From: Nocardioides oleivorans
GTDB taxonomy: Bacteria > Actinomycetota > Actinomycetes > Propionibacteriales > Nocardioidaceae
DNA: 64,000 nt
NCBI RefSeq assembly: GCF_004137255.1
Contig: NZ_SDWT01000001.1
Coordinates: forward strand, 124,001 to 188,000
Direction: 5' to 3'
Below the pieces are notes generated by a model. It had not been told where the DNA came from. It did no database searches and saw only the letters and a list, made by a program, of their open reading frames with translations. The stretch's first letter is position 1. Each line of letters starts with the position of its first letter. Shown here one piece after another: positions 16,720-25,390 of this stretch. Both the position numbers and the translations under genes were made by a program.

Positions 16720-17846
16720 TGGCGCGGCGCGCGCTGGTGCACATCGGCACCCCGAAGTCCGGCACGACCTTCCTCCAGAGCCTGTGGTGGCACAACGCCG
16801 CCGCCCTGGCCGACCAGGGCCTGCTGCTGCCGGGCGGGTCGGCCGACGTGCAGTTCCAGGCCTCCGCCGTGGTCCGCGACAACGCCGACGTGCTCGCCAC
16901 CATGGGCCCTCTCCAGCTCGCCGCCTGGGACCGCGTGGTCGACGAGGTCGCCGCCTGGGACGGAGACGCGCTGGTCAGCCAGGAGCAGCTGGTCGAGGCC
17001 TCCGGGGCGTCGGCGGCCGCGGCCCTCTCCCGCCTGGGCGACGTCGCCGACGAGGTGCACGTCGTGATCACCGTCCGCGACCTCGTGCGGCAGGTGCCGA
17101 GCGCGTGGCAGCAGCGGGTCAAGCACGGGTCGGCGACCACGCTGCGGAAGTTCTTCACCCGCGTCGCGAAGGACGACCCCGACTTCAACTTCTGGCACCA
17201 CCAGGACGTGCCTCGGATCCTGGCGCGGTGGAGCGCCGGGATCCCGGCCGAGCGCGTGCACGTCGTCCCGCTGCCGCGCCCCGGCGCCGACCGCGACCTG
17301 CTGTGGCGGCGTACGTGCGAGCTGCTCGGGATCGACGACACCGGCCTCTCGCTCGACGCGCCCGTCGCCAACGAGACGCTCGCGCCCGCCGAGATCGCCT
17401 TCCACCGCGCGGTCAACGCGCACTTCCGCAACGCCCACCTCGACGTCGCGCTGTCACGGAGGGTGAAGGCGTTCATGGAGCCGCGGCTCGGCAGCGCGCC
17501 CGGTCATCGGATCGGTCACCGCATCGCGCTCGCGCCCGGCATGCACGCGTGGCTGGTCGAGCGCGGCAACCGGATGGTCGACGAGCTCGCCGCCGCGCCC
17601 TGGCACGTCGTCGGAGACCTCGAGGACCTCCGGCCCGACCCCGCCCCCAGCGACGGCGTGGATCCCGACGCCGTACCCGACTCCGAGGTCCTCGCCGTCG
17701 CCCAGGACTTCCTGGCGGCCGAGCTGCTGGCGCGGGCGCAGCCTGCGGACGGCGGAGCGGTGAGTGAGCCACATTCCGAGCCGCCCGAAGGTGGTTCACG
17801 CACCGCCCTCGGGCGTGTCCTGCGACGACTCACCGGTGGGCGGTGA
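16719..17846 (+). CDS. Sulfotransferase-like protein, paralogue 2
   Basis: 375 residues; ATG 16719 overlaps the previous stop (TGATG). The P-loop segment HIGTPKSGTTFLQ lies near residue 8 and the 3'-phosphate motif TVRDLVRQVPSAWQQRVKHG near 118. It aligns with the preceding gene over its whole length, so the pair is a tandem duplication. The extra C-terminal tail (GGAVSEPHSEPPEGG, then TALGRVLRRL) is encoded inside a 133-bp hairpin-forming region, and its last helix resembles a segment in the third paralogue. Probable cytoplasmic sulfotransferase; acceptor unknown. Confidence 0.8.
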   Translation: MARRALVHIGTPKSGTTFLQSLWWHNAAALADQGLLLPGGSADVQFQASAVVRDNADVLATMGPLQLAAWDRVVDEVAAWDGDALVSQEQLVEASGASAAAALSRLGDVADEVHVVITVRDLVRQVPSAWQQRVKHGSATTLRKFFTRVAKDDPDFNFWHHQDVPRILARWSAGIPAERVHVVPLPRPGADRDLLWRRTCELLGIDDTGLSLDAPVANETLAPAEIAFHRAVNAHFRNAHLDVALSRRVKAFMEPRLGSAPGHRIGHRIALAPGMHAWLVERGNRMVDELAAAPWHVVGDLEDLRPDPAPSDGVDPDAVPDSEVLAVAQDFLAAELLARAQPADGGAVSEPHSEPPEGGSRTALGRVLRRLTGGR

Positions 17847-17889
17847 CCCAGCCACCTTCCGGCCGCCGGAAATGTGGCTCACTCACCGC
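17757..17889. repeat. 19-bp perfect inverted repeat overlapping a gene end
   Basis: GCGGTGAGTGAGCCACATT at 17757-17775 is exactly mirrored at 17871-17889, with 95 bases between. A second nested pairing (GAAGGTGG near 17787 with CCACCTTC near 17852) extends the structure. The left arm encodes part of the second sulfotransferase-like protein's tail, and the right arm lies between that gene's stop and the convergent MaoC gene. It could be a terminator or a MITE-like insertion. Confidence 0.85.
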
Positions 17890-17901
17890 CCCACCGGCGG
17901 C

Positions 17902-18942
17902 TCAGCGCGGCACGAACGCCCAGTAATCGAGGTCGAGCAGCACGCCGGGGGCGTACTTCTCATCGTCGCCACGCAGGGTCATCGACTCGTCGCGGCCCTT
18001 TGTCGCGACCAGCCGGAGCCGGAGGGCGCCGACGCCGGGCGCGTCGACGGTGGCCTTGTCGAGCACCTCGGACCACGCGTAGACCGTGTCGCCGGCGAAC
18101 GCGGGGGCCACGTGCGCGCCGGCGTTGATCGCCGCGACGAGCTGGGCGTTGGCCAGGCCGTTGAAGGACAGAGCGCGGGCCAGCGAGATGACGTGGCCGC
18201 CGTAGACGAGCCGGTGGCCGTCGGGTCGCGCCTCGGTGGAGAAGTGCACCTTCGCGGTGTTCTGCCACAGCCGGGTGGCCATCATGTGCTCGGCGTCGGT
18301 GAGCGTCACGCCGTCGACGTGGTCGATCCGCTCCCCCACCTCGTAGTCGTCGAAGGTGTGCGGGGAGCCGGCGGCCGCGGTGTCGTACGACGTGAGGTCG
18401 AGGCCGGCGGGCACCACGAGATCGGCGGGTGCGACCGCGTCGGCCAGCGCGGGGACCACGGTCTCCGGAGCCGGCGAGGAGGCGTCCCGCTTGTGCACCA
18501 TCACCCACCGCGCCCAGTCGATCGCGACCTCGCCACGCTGGTTGGTCGCGGTCGAGCGGACCCACACCACGCCCGTCCTCCCGTGGGAGTTCTGCTTGAG
18601 ACCGATGACCTCCGACCGGGTCCGCAGCGTGTCGCCCGGGACGACGGGCAGGTGGAAGCGGCACTCGGCGTAGCCGAGGTTGGCCACGGCGTTGAGCGAG
18701 ACGTCGGGGACGGTCTTGCCGAAGGCGATGTGGAAGCCGATCAGCTCCTCGACCGGGTGCGGCGCCAGACCGACGGAGGCGGCGAACTCCGCGGACGACG
18801 GGACCGCGAAGCGCGTCGGGTAGATCGCCCCGTAGAGGGCCCGGTCGCCCTCGGTGACCGTGCGCGGCGTCGCGTGCTCGATCACCTGCCCGACGGTGAA
18901 GTCCTCGAAGAAGTTGCCGGCGTTGGTCTTCATGCCCGACAT
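17902..18942 (-). CDS. Double-hotdog MaoC-family hydratase (mesaconyl-CoA hydratase-like)
   Basis: 346 residues with two hotdog/MaoC units (about 10-160 and 200-340). The N-terminus (NFFEDFTVGQVIEHATPRTV, then TEGDRALYGAIYPTRFAVPSS) strongly recalls mesaconyl-CoA hydratase (Mch) of the ethylmalonyl-CoA pathway; GDTLRTRSEVIGLK and FAGDTVYAWSEV are the paired substrate loops. Related MaoC proteins hydrate other branched enoyl-CoAs. No ethylmalonyl-CoA mutase or crotonyl-CoA carboxylase gene is in the window. Start at 18942 (MSGMK) or three codons in. Confidence 0.8.
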   Translation of the reverse strand: MSGMKTNAGNFFEDFTVGQVIEHATPRTVTEGDRALYGAIYPTRFAVPSSAEFAASVGLAPHPVEELIGFHIAFGKTVPDVSLNAVANLGYAECRFHLPVVPGDTLRTRSEVIGLKQNSHGRTGVVWVRSTATNQRGEVAIDWARWVMVHKRDASSPAPETVVPALADAVAPADLVVPAGLDLTSYDTAAAGSPHTFDDYEVGERIDHVDGVTLTDAEHMMATRLWQNTAKVHFSTEARPDGHRLVYGGHVISLARALSFNGLANAQLVAAINAGAHVAPAFAGDTVYAWSEVLDKATVDAPGVGALRLRLVATKGRDESMTLRGDDEKYAPGVLLDLDYWAFVPR

Positions 18943-18985
18943 GGTGCCGCACCCCGGACCGGTCGCGGTCGCCGCGTGAAAAGTG

Positions 18986-19858
18986 TCACGGGGCGTACGG
19001 ATGGCGCCGGGTGATCTCGCCCGCGGGCGTGGTGCTGAGGTAGCCGGTCTCGTCGAAATCGTTGCCGACGTAGATGTTGAGCTCGGTCGGCTCGTCGCCC
19101 CAGCGGATCAGCAGGGCGTGGGTGAACCGGCCCTTCTCGACGTCGAGCGTCGTGCGCGCGGTGGCGATGTTGGCGAAGAGGCGGCGTACGTCGACCGCGC
19201 CGAGGTCGACGCGCTGGTTCGGGCCGATCACGGCCGACGCCTGCGTGTCCTGGCGCCAGGCGCCGTCCCACGACCACCGCTCCATCCGGGGCCGCGAGCC
19301 GCGCACGGGCACCTGCACGCCCACCCGCTGGGCGAAGAAGCCGACCTCGTAGGCCTCGAGCGTGCCGAACTCCTCCTGGTAGGCCTTCACGAAGGACCGC
19401 ACCGAGCCGGCGGACAGTCGGAACGGCGGCGTGGTCCCGGTCCCGGTCCCGGTCTCCGTCCCGGTCTCCGTCTCGACCACGACGGGCGAGTCGATCGCTC
19501 GCGACGAGTCCACCCCGGTCTCGCCGCTGACGGCGAACATCGCGAGCGCGACCACTGCTGTCACCCCGGCGACGACCAGGGCGACGAAGGCGACCAGCCC
19601 GACTGCCACCCCGCCCACCCAGCGGGTCCGGGTCTGCCGTGCCGGCCCCACGACCTGGTGCACGGCCGGGGCGGGCGCACCGGGGGGCCGCTGGAGGTCG
19701 CGGGTCAGCGTCTCGAGCTCGTCGAGGGTCTCGGCCGAGAGCGCGCGACCGACGCGCAGCTCGCGATCGGCGTCGCCGAGCTGGCCGTCGGCGTAGGCCG
19801 CCTCGATCAGGTCGACGTAGCGCTCGCGGTCTGAGTCCTTGGCCCGGAACCCCCTCAT
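18986..19858 (-). CDS. DUF1707 domain membrane protein
   Basis: 290 residues. The N-terminal 55 residues (AKDSDRERYVDLIEAAYADG, GDADRELRVGRALSAET) match DUF1707, a short helical actinobacterial domain that often precedes a membrane segment. One long hydrophobic segment follows at about 84-110. The extracytoplasmic part starts with a low-complexity run (ETETGTETGTGTGT), encoded by GTCCCG/GTCTCC-type repeats at about 19434-19480, then a soluble domain I do not recognise containing WSWDGAWRQDTQ and FDETGYLSTTPAGE. Probably a membrane-anchored envelope protein of unknown role. Confidence 0.8.
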   Translation of the reverse strand: MRGFRAKDSDRERYVDLIEAAYADGQLGDADRELRVGRALSAETLDELETLTRDLQRPPGAPAPAVHQVVGPARQTRTRWVGGVAVGLVAFVALVVAGVTAVVALAMFAVSGETGVDSSRAIDSPVVVETETGTETGTGTGTTPPFRLSAGSVRSFVKAYQEEFGTLEAYEVGFFAQRVGVQVPVRGSRPRMERWSWDGAWRQDTQASAVIGPNQRVDLGAVDVRRLFANIATARTTLDVEKGRFTHALLIRWGDEPTELNIYVGNDFDETGYLSTTPAGEITRRHPYAP

Positions 19859-19891
19859 GGCCGGGAGTCTAGGGCCACGACGGGTCCGGGA

Positions 19892-20902
19892 TCAGGCGTC
19901 GGACTGCTTGCTGAAGTTCGCGTCGAACGACACGGCCGGCGGGTCGAAGTCGAGTGAGCGCAGGTGGGCCAGCGCCTCCGGCGCGCCACGCAGCCGGTCC
20001 ATCCCGGCGTCCTCCCACTCGACCGAGATCGGGCCGTCGTAGCCGATCGCGGTGAGGGTGCGGAAGCAGTCCTCCCACGCGATGTCGCCGTGCCCGGTCG
20101 ACACGAACGTCCAGCCGCGGCGCGGGTCGTCCCACGGCAGGTGGGAGGAGAGGATGCCGTTGCGGCCCCCGCCCATCCGCATCCGGGTGTCCTTGCAGTC
20201 GACGTGGTAGATCCGGTCGGCGAAGTCGGTGATGAAGGCGACCGGGTCGATGCCCTGCCACAGCATGTGGCTCGGGTCCCAGTTGATGCCGAACGCCGGA
20301 CGGTTGCCGATCGCGTCGAGCGTGCGGCGCGTCGTCCAGTAGTCGTAGGCGATCTCGGACGGGTGCACCTCGTGGGCGAACCTGACACCGCACTCGTCGA
20401 AGACGTCGAGGATCGGGTTCCACCGGTCGGCGAAGTCCTGGTAGCCCGCCTCGACCCGCTCGGCGGGCACCGGCGGGAACATCGCGACGTACTGCCAGAT
20501 CGACGACCCGGTGAAGCCGACGACCGTCTTCACGCCGAGCCGCTGCGCGAGCCGCGCGGTCAGCTTCATCTCTTCCGCGGCCCGCTGGCGCACGCCCTCG
20601 GGGTCACCGTCGCCCCACACCCGCTCGCGCACGATCGCCTGGTGGCGGAAGTCGATCGGGTCGTCGCAGATCGCCTGGCCGGTGAGGTGGTTGGAGATCG
20701 CGTGGAGCTGGAGCCCGTGCCTCTCGAGGATGCCGAGCCGCTCGGCGACGTAGTCGTCGTCGTCCCAGCGCCACGCGTCGAGGTGCTCGCCGGAGACGGC
20801 GACCTCCAGGCCGTCGTAGCCCCATCCGGCCGCCAGCCCGGCGACCTCGTCGAGGGTCAGGTCGGTCCACTGGCCCGTGAAGAGGGTGAACGGGCGTGCC
20901 AT
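19892..20902 (-). CDS. Sugar phosphate isomerase/epimerase (xylose isomerase-like TIM barrel)
   Basis: 336 residues from ATG 20902, which overlaps the preceding stop as ATGA. Family signatures: [10 protein letters not shown] near 28, [28 protein letters not shown] near 175, [14 protein letters not shown] near 205 and IYHVDCKD near 232; the Glu, Asp, His and Glu (SVEWED) ligands of the metal site are present. It is the third of three coupled catabolic genes. The family includes IolE- and IolI-like inositol enzymes and ketose epimerases; exact substrate not determinable. Confidence 0.85.
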   Translation of the reverse strand: MARPFTLFTGQWTDLTLDEVAGLAAGWGYDGLEVAVSGEHLDAWRWDDDDYVAERLGILERHGLQLHAISNHLTGQAICDDPIDFRHQAIVRERVWGDGDPEGVRQRAAEEMKLTARLAQRLGVKTVVGFTGSSIWQYVAMFPPVPAERVEAGYQDFADRWNPILDVFDECGVRFAHEVHPSEIAYDYWTTRRTLDAIGNRPAFGINWDPSHMLWQGIDPVAFITDFADRIYHVDCKDTRMRMGGGRNGILSSHLPWDDPRRGWTFVSTGHGDIAWEDCFRTLTAIGYDGPISVEWEDAGMDRLRGAPEALAHLRSLDFDPPAVSFDANFSKQSDA

Positions 20903-22053
20903 CAGATCTGCTCCACTCCTACGCGGGCGCCGTCCTGCGCGGCGCTGGCCTCGATCGCGGCGAGCACCCGCTGCACGGCGAGCCCGTCCTCGAACGACGG
21001 CGTCGGCTCCTGCCCCGCGGCCAGCGCGGCGAGGAAGTCGGACGCCTGGTGGGTGAACGTAGCGTCCCAGCCCAGCACGTGTCCCGGCGGCCACCAGCCG
21101 TCGATGTAGGGATCGCCCGGCTCGGTGACGAGCACGCGGCTGAACGCGTCGGCCCCGTCGAGGCACACGTCGAGGTGGTTGAGCCGCTCGAGGTCGAAGC
21201 GGATCGCGCCGGTGCTGCCGTAGACCTCGATGCCCAGCGCGTTCTTGCGCGAGGTCGCCATCCGGGTGACCTCGAGGCTGACCACGGCTCCTCCGGACGT
21301 CCGCATCGTCGTCCAGGCGGCGTCGTCGACGGTCACCTCCTCGGGACCCGACGCCCCGGCGCGCTGGGTCACGAACGTCTCGGTCAGCGCGTTGACCCCG
21401 GTGATCTCCTGGCCGAGCAGGAACCGCACCTGGTCGACCGCGTGCGAGGCGAGGTCGCCCAGCGCACCCGACCCCGCGAGCTCGCGCCGCAGCCGCCACG
21501 TCATCGGCGCGGCCTCGTCGGCGAGCCAGTCCTGGAGGTAGGCGATGCGCACCTGGCGCACGTCGCCGATGCGGCCGGCCGCGACGTGCTGGCGGGCCGC
21601 CGCCAGCGCGGGCACGCGCCGGTAGTTGAAGCCGACCATCGAGTGCACGCCGCGCTCGCGGGCGGCCTGCGCGGTGGCGACCATCTTCTCCGCCTCGGCC
21701 ATCGTGTTGGCCAGCGGCTTCTCGGCGATCACGTGCTTGCCCGCCTCGAGCGCCGCGATCGCGACCTCGGCGTGGAGGTGCCCGGGGACGCAGACGTCGA
21801 CGACGTCGATGTCGTCACGCTCGAGCACGGCGTGCCAGTCGGTGGCCGACTCGGCCCAGCCGTACTGCGCGGCCGCCACCGTGACCGCGTCCGGGTCCCG
21901 ACCGACCAGCACCTGCTGGCGTACGCCGGGTGCGCCGGGGTGCAGGGCAGCGACGTTGCGCCAGGCGTGGGAGTGGGCCTTGCCCATGAAGGCGTAGCCG
22001 ATGACGGCGACGCCCAGCTCACGGCTGGCACTCGGGTTGGCCTGTGTGGTCAC
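20902..22053 (-). CDS. Gfo/Idh/MocA-family oxidoreductase
   Basis: 383 residues, GTG start at 22053 overlapping the upstream stop. The Rossmann fold begins [32 protein letters not shown] carries the family Lys of the EKP motif near residue 100, and later segments contain [16 protein letters not shown], with the catalytic His-containing motif. These NAD(P)-dependent enzymes oxidise cyclitols or sugars. The location between two TIM-barrel isomerases and beside a CUT2-type transporter suggests a pathway for myo-inositol-like polyols or a rare sugar. Confidence 0.9.
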   Translation of the reverse strand: MTTQANPSASRELGVAVIGYAFMGKAHSHAWRNVAALHPGAPGVRQQVLVGRDPDAVTVAAAQYGWAESATDWHAVLERDDIDVVDVCVPGHLHAEVAIAALEAGKHVIAEKPLANTMAEAEKMVATAQAARERGVHSMVGFNYRRVPALAAARQHVAAGRIGDVRQVRIAYLQDWLADEAAPMTWRLRRELAGSGALGDLASHAVDQVRFLLGQEITGVNALTETFVTQRAGASGPEEVTVDDAAWTTMRTSGGAVVSLEVTRMATSRKNALGIEVYGSTGAIRFDLERLNHLDVCLDGADAFSRVLVTEPGDPYIDGWWPPGHVLGWDATFTHQASDFLAALAAGQEPTPSFEDGLAVQRVLAAIEASAAQDGARVGVEQI

Positions 22054-22907
22054 GTCGTTCTCCTTGCTGGGAGCGAGCGGAGGAAGGCCAGGCCGTCACG
22101 GGCCAGGTCGTCCTGTGTGGGCGCCAGCGGCCGCCAGATGGAGGCGGCGGTGGCGATGGAGGCGTTGTCGGCGGTGAAGCTCTCGATCACGAGGGGGCCG
22201 CCGTAGCCCACCTCGTCGAGCGCTGCCACGAGGGCCGGCCAGTCGGTCTGGTCGCCACCCGGCGCACCGCGGTCGCTGCCGCAGACCTGGACGTGGACCA
22301 GGTGCTCGCCGGCGGCGCGGACCGCGTCGGCGCTCGAGCGCTCCTCGATGTTGAGGTGGTAGGTGTCCAGCGCGAGCCCGAGGCCCTCGCCGAGCAGCGG
22401 ACCGAGCGCGGTCAGGGCCTGGTCGACGGTGTTGACCAGGGAGGTCTCGTAGCGGTTGAGCGGCTCGACGCCGAGCCGCACGCCGCGGGCGACCGCGTGG
22501 TCGACGACAGGCGCGAGGTGCGTGCGCAGCGTGTCGTACGCCGCCTCCCGCTCCCGCGCGTCCATCCGCCAGACCCGACCGGTGGCGGCGTAGAACGGCC
22601 CGCAGACCGAGCGGGCGCCGATGCCTGCGGCGAGGTCGATGCAGGCCCGCAGGTAGTCCTGGGTGTCGCCGACGCAGCTCTCGTCGACGAGGTCGCGACC
22701 CGGCGCCATCGCGCCGACGACGTACGGCACCAGGCCGGTGGCCGCGAGCGACTCGGAGAGCACCGGGACGCTCAGGTCACCGGGGTCCTCCAGCGGCAGC
22801 TCGACGGCGTCGAAGCCCATGCCGGCGATCCGTCGCAGCAGGTCTGGAGCGCTCGCGTCGGTGAGGGGCGAGGTCCAGACCCACGTGTTGACGCCGAGCT
22901 CGCGCAT
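22050..22907 (-). CDS. Sugar phosphate isomerase/epimerase (ketose 3-epimerase-like)
   Basis: 285 residues from ATG 22907, with AGGAAGGA about 10 bases upstream; the open frame continues upstream through a terminator hairpin, so the internal ATG is preferred. It begins MRELGVNTWVWTSPLTD; FDAVELPLEDPGD near 38, LGVEPLNRYETSLVNT near 145 and LALDTYHLNIEE near 180 match the D-tagatose/D-psicose 3-epimerase family, including the Glu and Asp/His metal ligands. The second TIM-barrel enzyme of this locus; together they suggest consecutive isomerisation and oxidation steps. Confidence 0.88.
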   Translation of the reverse strand: MRELGVNTWVWTSPLTDASAPDLLRRIAGMGFDAVELPLEDPGDLSVPVLSESLAATGLVPYVVGAMAPGRDLVDESCVGDTQDYLRACIDLAAGIGARSVCGPFYAATGRVWRMDAREREAAYDTLRTHLAPVVDHAVARGVRLGVEPLNRYETSLVNTVDQALTALGPLLGEGLGLALDTYHLNIEERSSADAVRAAGEHLVHVQVCGSDRGAPGGDQTDWPALVAALDEVGYGGPLVIESFTADNASIATAASIWRPLAPTQDDLARDGLAFLRSLPARRTT

Positions 22908-22973
22908 GCGGTGGCCGTCCTTCCTGGGTGGGGCCGGGAGGCGTGTGTGGGACGAGGGGTGGGGCGAGGGATG

Positions 22974-23006
22974 TCGGTGGGCCGGGCTCGGGACCCGGCC
23001 CACCGA
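22974..23006 (-). terminator. Strong hairpin after the substrate-binding protein gene
   Basis: A perfect 13-bp stem (TCGGTGGGCCGGG / CCCGGCCCACCGA) with a 7-base loop lies 18 bases downstream of the binding-protein stop codon. It separates the transport genes from the catabolic genes on the same strand, so it may attenuate or end the transporter transcript. Confidence 0.85.
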
Positions 23007-23024
23007 CGGTGCCTCAGTGCCGGA

Positions 23025-24278
23025 TCAGGGGATCTGGCGGTCCTGCCAGGCCTCGGGGTAGCCCGGCAGGTTCTCCCCACCGAACTTGGCGTAGTGGCCG
23101 TCGGGCATGCCCTCGTTGGCCTCGAGGTAGTCGGCCCGCTCGTCCTCGGTGATCGGCACCTGCGGCAGGACCCACTCCTTCGGGACCTCCTCGCCGGCGA
23201 AGATCTTCTGGAGCGCGAGGAGCGGGGTGCGCCACTGGAAGTTCGAGTAGACGGGCGCGAGGCCGGTCAGTCCGGTCTCCTCCCACTTGCGCAGGAAGGT
23301 CATCTCGTCCTCACCGGTCATGACCGGGTAGTCGGCGCCGGCGTCCTCGAACGCCTCGATGGCGGCGACGGCACCGTCACCGGCGTCCATCCAGACGCCC
23401 TGGACCTCGCCCTTGGCGAGCTCGTCGGTGATGATCTTCTTGATCTCGGTCGGGTCGGCCCCGGTGAAGTAGTCGACCGCCTCGATGCCCGCCTCGTCGA
23501 AGAGCTTCTCGGCGCCGGCCCAGCGCTGCTCGAGCACGTCGACGCCGGGCAGGATGCGCAGCGCGACGACCTTGTCGCCCTCCTCGAGGTTGTCGATGAG
23601 GAACTCGGCGGTGTCGATGCCCCACGCGAAGCCACCGATCGGGTGGATGAACGAGGTGGCGCAGTCGGTCTGCACGCCGCGGTCGAAGACCACGACGGGC
23701 TTGCCGGTCTCGCACGCCCGCTCGACCGCGTCCGTCATGGCGGCGGTGGAGTTCGGCGAGATGATGAAGGCGTCGCAGTTGCCCTCGGAGATGAAGTAGT
23801 CGATGTCGGCGATCTGGGTGTTGTCGTCGTCGCCGGCGTCGCGGGTCTCCATCTCGGAGATGACGCCCTCGTCCTGGAGTGCCTCGAGCTGCTGGTTCAT
23901 GGTGATCCAGCCGGTCTGGCGCCACGGGTTCGAGATCGAGGCGTTGGCGAAGCACGCCTTCTTCTCACCGGTGGACTTGTACTCCGAGGTGTCGGTCATC
24001 TCGCCGTCGATGTACTGCAGGTACGGCTCCTCGGGGTCGCCCTCGAAGGTGGCCGAGCGCTGGTCGAACTGCTCGTCGTAGACGGCCTGGTCGAACCACT
24101 CCACCTCCTCGGTGGGGCTCTCCTCGGCGGCCGGGGACTCCTCGGTCCCGGCCGACTCCGAGGTGTCGTCGGTCCCGGTCCCGGACGTCGGGTCCTCGGT
24201 GCTGCAGGAGGTGGCGAACACCCCCAGCAACAGTGCCGAGGCGATGGCCATCGGCGCGCGGTGGGTCAATCGGCGCAT
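23025..24278 (-). CDS. Sugar ABC transporter substrate-binding lipoprotein (CUT2 type)
   Basis: 417 residues from ATG 24278, which shares TGATG with the permease stop and has AGGAGAAAA upstream. The lipobox LLLGVFATSC is followed by an acidic Ser/Thr linker (residues about 25-60). The mature part has the periplasmic-binding-protein-like I fold typical of ribose/galactose binders (DAFIISPNSTAAMTDAVERA, KPVVVFDRGVQ, GVWMDAGDGAVAAIEAFE). It is longer than RbsB, mostly because of the linker. It collects the sugar for the two permeases and the ATPase encoded just upstream. Confidence 0.93.
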   Translation of the reverse strand: MRRLTHRAPMAIASALLLGVFATSCSTEDPTSGTGTDDTSESAGTEESPAAEESPTEEVEWFDQAVYDEQFDQRSATFEGDPEEPYLQYIDGEMTDTSEYKSTGEKKACFANASISNPWRQTGWITMNQQLEALQDEGVISEMETRDAGDDDNTQIADIDYFISEGNCDAFIISPNSTAAMTDAVERACETGKPVVVFDRGVQTDCATSFIHPIGGFAWGIDTAEFLIDNLEEGDKVVALRILPGVDVLEQRWAGAEKLFDEAGIEAVDYFTGADPTEIKKIITDELAKGEVQGVWMDAGDGAVAAIEAFEDAGADYPVMTGEDEMTFLRKWEETGLTGLAPVYSNFQWRTPLLALQKIFAGEEVPKEWVLPQVPITEDERADYLEANEGMPDGHYAKFGGENLPGYPEAWQDRQIP

Positions 24279-25390
24279 CAGTTTTCTCCTGGTTCGGTGC
24301 CCGGGCGGGCAGGGGTGGGTGATGGTGCTGCTGACTGGTTCGATGTGGCTCGGGTGGGACGGCGGCCGAACGACCAGGCGCGGGCGGCCAGGGCGACGGC
24401 GAGGATGATGATCAGTCCCTGGACGGTGTTCCTCCAGGTGGACTCGACCTCCTGGAAGTTCAGGAACGAGAAGAGCAGCTCGAGCGCGAAGGCTCCTGCG
24501 GCGGCGGAGAGCACCCAGCCGCGGCCGCCACCGAGGACGACACCGCCGAGGACCACGGCGGTGATCGCCTGGAACTCGTAGCCGGAGCCGACCGACGGGT
24601 GCACGCCGGCGTACCCGACGAGCAGGATCCCGGCGATCGTCGCGGAGAGCGAGGAGAGCATGAAGGCGCGGGTCTTGACCCACCACACGTGCGCTCCGGC
24701 GAGGCCGGCGGCGTCGGGGTTGTCACCGGTCGCGATGAGCGTGCGACCGAAGGGCGACCGCATCAGCAGGACCGAGGCCACGGCGACCGCGGCCAGGATG
24801 ATGACGGGGTACGGGATGATGTCGAGGACGGGCACGTCCTCGATGCCGCCGCGGCCGATCTGGCGGAAGCTGTCGACCGGGTTGCCGGTGGCGGCGCCAC
24901 CGGTCAGGTAGCGCACGAGGCCGCCGAGCGCGAGCATCGTGCCGAGCGTGACGATGAAGCTCGGCACCCGCAGCAGCGTCGTGGCCAGCCCGTTGACGAC
25001 CCCGATCGCGGCGCCGACGACGAGCATCAGCACGAGCGCGGGGAGCACCCGGCTCTCGTCGTCGCCGATGTAGTTGCCCGCGATGACGACCTGGGTCGCG
25101 ATGACCGCGCCCATCGACAGGTCGAACTCGCCGGAGACGATCACGTAGTACTGGCCCATCGCGGCGATGGCGATCGGCGCGGTGCGGCCGACGAAGCGGA
25201 TCAGCTGCGGCGGCTCGCCGAAGTAGGGGTTGACCACGATCACGGCGACGAACAGCACGGCGGCGAGGATGAACACCGCCCCGCCCGGCGTCACGGCCCC
25301 GCGCAGCACGCGCTGGACGAACGTGCCCTCGGTGAGCAGGAGGGCGCGACCGGCGGTCGATGACGGGCTGGTGGTGGCGTCGGCGCTCAT
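24278..25390 (-). CDS. Sugar ABC transporter permease (RbsC-like) 2
   Basis: 370 residues from ATG 25390, overlapping the previous stop as ATGA. Eight to ten hydrophobic helices with the CUT2 permease pattern: IAAMGQYYVIVSGEFDLSMG near 95 and GLAGAHVWWVKTRAFMLSS near 250, plus the Gly-rich AVVLGGVVLGGGRGWVL near 300. The C-terminal tail is Pro/Ser-rich and cytoplasmic. It forms a heterodimer with the adjacent permease in all likelihood. It is the third gene of the transporter operon. Confidence 0.93.
   Translation of the reverse strand: MSADATTSPSSTAGRALLLTEGTFVQRVLRGAVTPGGAVFILAAVLFVAVIVVNPYFGEPPQLIRFVGRTAPIAIAAMGQYYVIVSGEFDLSMGAVIATQVVIAGNYIGDDESRVLPALVLMLVVGAAIGVVNGLATTLLRVPSFIVTLGTMLALGGLVRYLTGGAATGNPVDSFRQIGRGGIEDVPVLDIIPYPVIILAAVAVASVLLMRSPFGRTLIATGDNPDAAGLAGAHVWWVKTRAFMLSSLSATIAGILLVGYAGVHPSVGSGYEFQAITAVVLGGVVLGGGRGWVLSAAAGAFALELLFSFLNFQEVESTWRNTVQGLIIILAVALAARAWSFGRRPTRATSNQSAAPSPTPARPGTEPGEN

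Noticed and set aside
22044..24581. An 845-codon plus-strand open frame across the epimerase, binding-protein and permease genes
   Set aside because: It crosses three genuine genes and a terminator, and has no domain; antisense noise.
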